From positions 77,011 through 141,010 of the forward strand of contig CAYGSJ010000007.1 in the NCBI GenBank assembly GCA_964352665.1: DNA of 64,000 bases. The letters run 5' to 3'. This document shows, piece after piece, positions 60,888 to 64,000 of this stretch (positions are counted from its first letter, which is position 1; each line of letters opens with the position of its first letter). The position numbers and the translations under genes are program-made. This DNA comes from UBA1672 sp964352665. Lineage in GTDB: Bacteria > Pseudomonadota > Alphaproteobacteria > Micavibrionales > Micavibrionaceae. The notes under the pieces are model-generated. The model did no database searches, was not told the origin of the DNA, and was given only the letters and a program-made list of their open reading frames with translations.

Positions 60888-63800
60888 CTATGATGGTTGG
60901 TTTAAGTTGGGTTGAGGTTTAGTTTTACGCTTCCCCAGAATACTGATCCGGCTGGGGAACCATTTATACAGGGCTGGTAACACCAGCAATGTCAGGATGG
61001 TCGAGGATATAATCCCGCCGATCACCACTGTGGCCAGTGGTCTTTGCACTTCCGATCCTGCGCCGACATTGAACGCCATTGGTACAAAGCCGAGGCTGGC
61101 AACAAGCGCGGTCATTAAGACAGGCCGGAGACGTGTTAATGCGCCTTCAACAATAGCCTCTTCCAGTGGCTTGCCCTGTTTTTCCAGATCGCGGATAAAG
61201 GACAGCATGACCACGCCGTTCAGCACGGCCACGCCGGATAGGGCAATAAAGCCAACACCTGCGGAGATGGACAAAGGAATATCTCGTATCATCAACGCTG
61301 CTATCCCGCCTGTCAGAGCCAACGGTACGCCAGAGAATACCAGCATCGCCGCCCGCGCTGAATTAAACGCCATAAAGAGCAGACCGAAAATCAACAAGAG
61401 CGAGATCGGCACAACAACCATCAAACGCTGTTTTGCGGATATAAGCTGTTGAAACGTCCCGCCGTAATCGACCCAATATCCGGCTGGGACATCTACTTTC
61501 TCCCGCACCACATTTTGTACATCCTTTACAAAACTGGCGAGATCGCGCCCGCGAACATTAGAAGTGATAAAAATGCGCCGCTTGCCGTTTTCACGGCTAA
61601 TCTGCGCATGACCATAGGCGATATCCAGATCAGCCACCTCTTTCAAAGGCACATAATCGGGGGTTTCGTCTGCACCTTCCTGTTCCGCGTTTGACAGAGG
61701 GATCGGCAGCATTTCAAGGCTTTTGATATTTGTCCGCAGTTTTTCAGGCAAGCGGACAACCAGATCAAAACGTCTATCACCCTCAAAGACCTGTCCGGCT
61801 TCACGGCCACCCATGGCAACTTGCACAACATCTTGCACATCGGCGATATTCAAGCCATAGAGGTCAAGCCGTTTCCTATCGGGGATAATGCTTAAAGTTG
61901 GCAGACCAGAGGTTTGCTCGACTTTAACATCGGCGGCACCTTCAACTTTTTTAACCGCAGCTTCTATTTCCTGCGCAGTTTTTAGAAGCTGGTCGAGATC
62001 ATCACCGTAAAGCTTCACAGCCAGATCACTCCGCACACCGGAAATAAGCTCGTTAAACCGCATCTGAATGGGCTGGGTAAATTCGTAATTATTACCGGGC
62101 AATTTTTCCAAAACTTGCTCCATGCGTTTAACTAATTCGGCTTTTGGCAGTGAGGGATCAGGCCATTCTTTGCGCGGCTTTAAGATAATGAATGTATCAG
62201 CCACATTCGGCGGCATCGGATCAGTAGCAACTTCTGGTGTTCCGATTTTACTAAACACGGTTTTCACTTCCTCGAATGTCAGCACCGTTTTTTCAACTTC
62301 GTGCTGCATCTCCGTGGATTGGGTTAGACTCGTGCCAGGAATACGCATCGCATGCATGGCAATATCGCCCTCATCAAGGCTTGGAATAAATTCCGCGCCC
62401 ATGCGGGAGGCTCCAAACAAACTGATAGCCACCAAAACAAGAGCTGCAGAAATCACCATTGCAGGATGACGGAGGCTCCATTTTAATAAAGGCTCATAGC
62501 CGCGTTTTGCGCCGCGTATGACTCTGTTTTCTTCTTCATGGACTTTCCCCGTGATAAATGTGGCAACAGCCGCTGGCACGAAGGTCAGCGACAGCACAAG
62601 CGCACTGAGCAAGGCCACGACAACCGTAAAGGCCATAGGATGGAACATTTTCCCTTCAACGCCTGTGAGCGAGAAGATCGGAATATACACAATCGTGATA
62701 ATTAAAATCCCAAATATGCTAGGCGTGATCACCTCGGTTGTAGCTTTTGCAGCCAAAGAAAAGCGCTCTTCTTTGGTGAGTAATCGTCCTAATTTGTGTT
62801 GCTCCATACCAAAACGCCGCAAACAATTTTCAATGATAATCACTGCGCCATCGACAATCAGGCCGAAATCCAGTGCGCCGAGGCTCATCAAATTGCCGGA
62901 GACTTTGTTTTCGACCATGCCCGTAATGGTCATGAGCATGGCGATTGGGATAACCAGCGCGGTAATCAGCGCCGCCCGCAAATTCCCTAAGAGAAGAAAC
63001 AAGATCACAATGACCAGCAATGCCCCTTCGACAAGATTTTTCTCAACCGTTTTGATCGTGCGCTCAACAAGTGAAGTCCGGTCATAAACGGGCGTGGCGT
63101 GAACACCTTCGGGCAAGGAATCGTTGACGATCTCCAGTTTCGCCGCAACGCGCTGCGCAACCTCTTGGCTGTTTTCACCCATCAGCATCATCGCTGTGCC
63201 GAGAACAACTTCCTTGCCGTTTTGTGTTGCTGCACCTGTACGCAAAGGAGAGCCAAGTGCAACATCGGCAACATCACCCACGCGGATCGTAACCTCATCG
63301 CGTTTGGCAATAATGATATTTTGAATATCGGCAATGTCTTTGACTTGCCCTGGAACCCGCACCAGATATTGCTCACCGTATTTTTCAATATAACCCGCGC
63401 CAACATTGTTATTATTGCGCTCTAAGGCTTCAATCAAATCAGCAATCGTCATATCATAAGCGAGTAATTGTTCGGGGTATGGCATCACATGATATTGCTG
63501 CTCATAGCCGCCAATAGTATTAATTTCAATCACGCCCTTTAGATTTCGGAGCTGGGGCATAATCACCCATTCTTGTATGGTCAGCAAATCCATCGGCGTA
63601 TAGGCGGTGCCGTCTTCCTTAAGCGCGCCATCTTCGGCTTCTACCGTGTACATATAGATTTCGCCAAGACCTGTGGCGATTGGCCCCATCATCGGCTCGA
63701 TGCCTTCAGGGATTTCACTTTTAATGCTGGATAAACGCTCAGCCAGTAATTGGCGCGCAAAATAAATGTCAGTGCCTTCTTCAAACACGACCGTAACCTG

Positions 63801-64000
63801 AGACAGGCCGTAGCGCGAGATGGAGCGGGTATAGTCCAGCTTTGGAATACCGGCAAGCGATGTTTCAACCGGAAAGGTTATGCGCTGTTCAACCTCTAAA
63901 GGTGTATAGCCAGCCGCTTCCGTATTAATTTGAATTTGAACATTAGTAATGTCCGGCACAGCGTCAATGGACAGGCGCTTGAAGTTATAAATGCCCAAGG
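60888..64000 (-). CDS. CzcA/CusA-type heavy-metal RND efflux pump, partial
   Basis: More than 1036 aa are in the window, and the N-terminal ~30 residues lie beyond the right edge. The TTG at 63998 is an internal Leu codon. The HME-RND layout is clear: porter domains, then transmembrane helix 4 with LDFGLIVDGAVIIIEN, whose acidic residues relay protons (the pattern of Co/Zn/Cd pumps rather than Cu/Ag). It would work with a CzcB and a CzcC encoded off the right side. Confidence 0.93.
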   Translation of the reverse strand, partial: LGIYNFKRLSIDAVPDITNVQIQINTEAAGYTPLEVEQRITFPVETSLAGIPKLDYTRSISRYGLSQVTVVFEEGTDIYFARQLLAERLSSIKSEIPEGIEPMMGPIATGLGEIYMYTVEAEDGALKEDGTAYTPMDLLTIQEWVIMPQLRNLKGVIEINTIGGYEQQYHVMPYPEQLLAYDMTIADLIEALERNNNNVGAGYIEKYGEQYLVRVPGQVKDIADIQNIIIAKRDEVTIRVGDVADVALGSPLRTGAATQNGKEVVLGTAMMLMGENSQEVAQRVAAKLEIVNDSLPEGVHATPVYDRTSLVERTIKTVEKNLVEGALLVIVILFLLLGNLRAALITALVIPIAMLMTITGMVENKVSGNLMSLGALDFGLIVDGAVIIIENCLRRFGMEQHKLGRLLTKEERFSLAAKATTEVITPSIFGILIITIVYIPIFSLTGVEGKMFHPMAFTVVVALLSALVLSLTFVPAAVATFITGKVHEEENRVIRGAKRGYEPLLKWSLRHPAMVISAALVLVAISLFGASRMGAEFIPSLDEGDIAMHAMRIPGTSLTQSTEMQHEVEKTVLTFEEVKTVFSKIGTPEVATDPMPPNVADTFIILKPRKEWPDPSLPKAELVKRMEQVLEKLPGNNYEFTQPIQMRFNELISGVRSDLAVKLYGDDLDQLLKTAQEIEAAVKKVEGAADVKVEQTSGLPTLSIIPDRKRLDLYGLNIADVQDVVQVAMGGREAGQVFEGDRRFDLVVRLPEKLRTNIKSLEMLPIPLSNAEQEGADETPDYVPLKEVADLDIAYGHAQISRENGKRRIFITSNVRGRDLASFVKDVQNVVREKVDVPAGYWVDYGGTFQQLISAKQRLMVVVPISLLLIFGLLFMAFNSARAAMLVFSGVPLALTGGIAALMIRDIPLSISAGVGFIALSGVAVLNGVVMLSFIRDLEKQGKPLEEAIVEGALTRLRPVLMTALVASLGFVPMAFNVGAGSEVQRPLATVVIGGIISSTILTLLVLPALYKWFPSRISILGKRKTKPQPNLNQPS

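Noticed and set aside
1..64000. CRISPR arrays, insertion sequences, rRNA or intact tRNA genes
   Set aside because: No regularly spaced short repeats with unique spacers, no transposase-like frames and no rRNA- or tRNA-like sequence with pairing arms were seen on either strand.

Overview
The window looks like the chromosome of a free-living alphaproteobacterium with modest GC content (mid-40s % by eye). The lineage call rests on several signs: hisZ next to purA, an alphaproteobacterial-type SerC, anmK divergent from tyrS, an ilvB-ilvN-ilvC order, perfect CtrA-type TTAA-N7-TTAA boxes, and a dense cluster of GANTC (CcrM) sites. I cannot place the order or genus. Genes are packed tightly. Many convergent pairs are separated by 0-6 bp or overlap, and several operons are joined by 4-23 bp overlaps. 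No rRNA, intact tRNA, CRISPR array or insertion sequence was seen.

Left part (1-35 kb), mostly minus strand. The window opens inside a giant repeat adhesin that contains an assembly gap. Next come the serine genes serC-serA with divergent serB, and a stand-alone ClpB-D1-like AAA+ ATPase behind a CtrA box. A GDP-L-fucose cluster follows (gmd, fcl and a manC-like gene with a decayed nucleotide-binding signature), then tsaC/sua5, anmK/tyrS, a YhdP-like giant protein, a peroxiredoxin, purA-hisZ-glmM, sixA-rnd and aspS. The last operon, bioH-like/bioC/thiO/moeB-rhodanese/UbiH-family, is overlapping and mixes cofactor pathways.

Centre (35.7-36.5 kb). An 800-bp stretch without genes carries two strong signals. 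The first is a probable replication origin: three perfect DnaA boxes within 60 bp, preceded by nine GANTC sites within 91 bp. Gene orientation switches from mainly minus to plus around it. The second is a candidate structured RNA with repeated C(UNCG)G-type hairpins and an intrinsic terminator.

Right part (37-57 kb). The ilv operon (ilvB, a small membrane protein, ilvN, a lipoprotein, ilvC) sits behind a clear leader-peptide attenuator rich in Ile, Val and Leu codons. It is followed by tandem DMT transporters, a TPR-methyltransferase, an orphan FlgC-like rod protein, a formyltransferase and an AmiC-type amidase. An accessory block at 49.5-57.4 kb holds two paralogous large proteins with almost identical HicA-like N-terminal modules, two paralogous glycerophosphodiesterase-like proteins, a decarboxylase-SET fusion, and a D-glycerate kinase.

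Right end (57.7-64 kb). A heavy-metal block has a MerR operator and regulator, an outer-membrane protein, and MerP-like and MerT-like proteins on the plus strand. It faces a minus-strand operon of a CzcA-type RND pump (running off the window), a small secreted protein, a CDF transporter and a UmuD-like protein that lacks its catalytic serine.

The most unusual items are the origin with phased GANTC sites, the unidentified structured RNA next to it, the decarboxylase-SET fusion, and the HicA-like paralogue pair.
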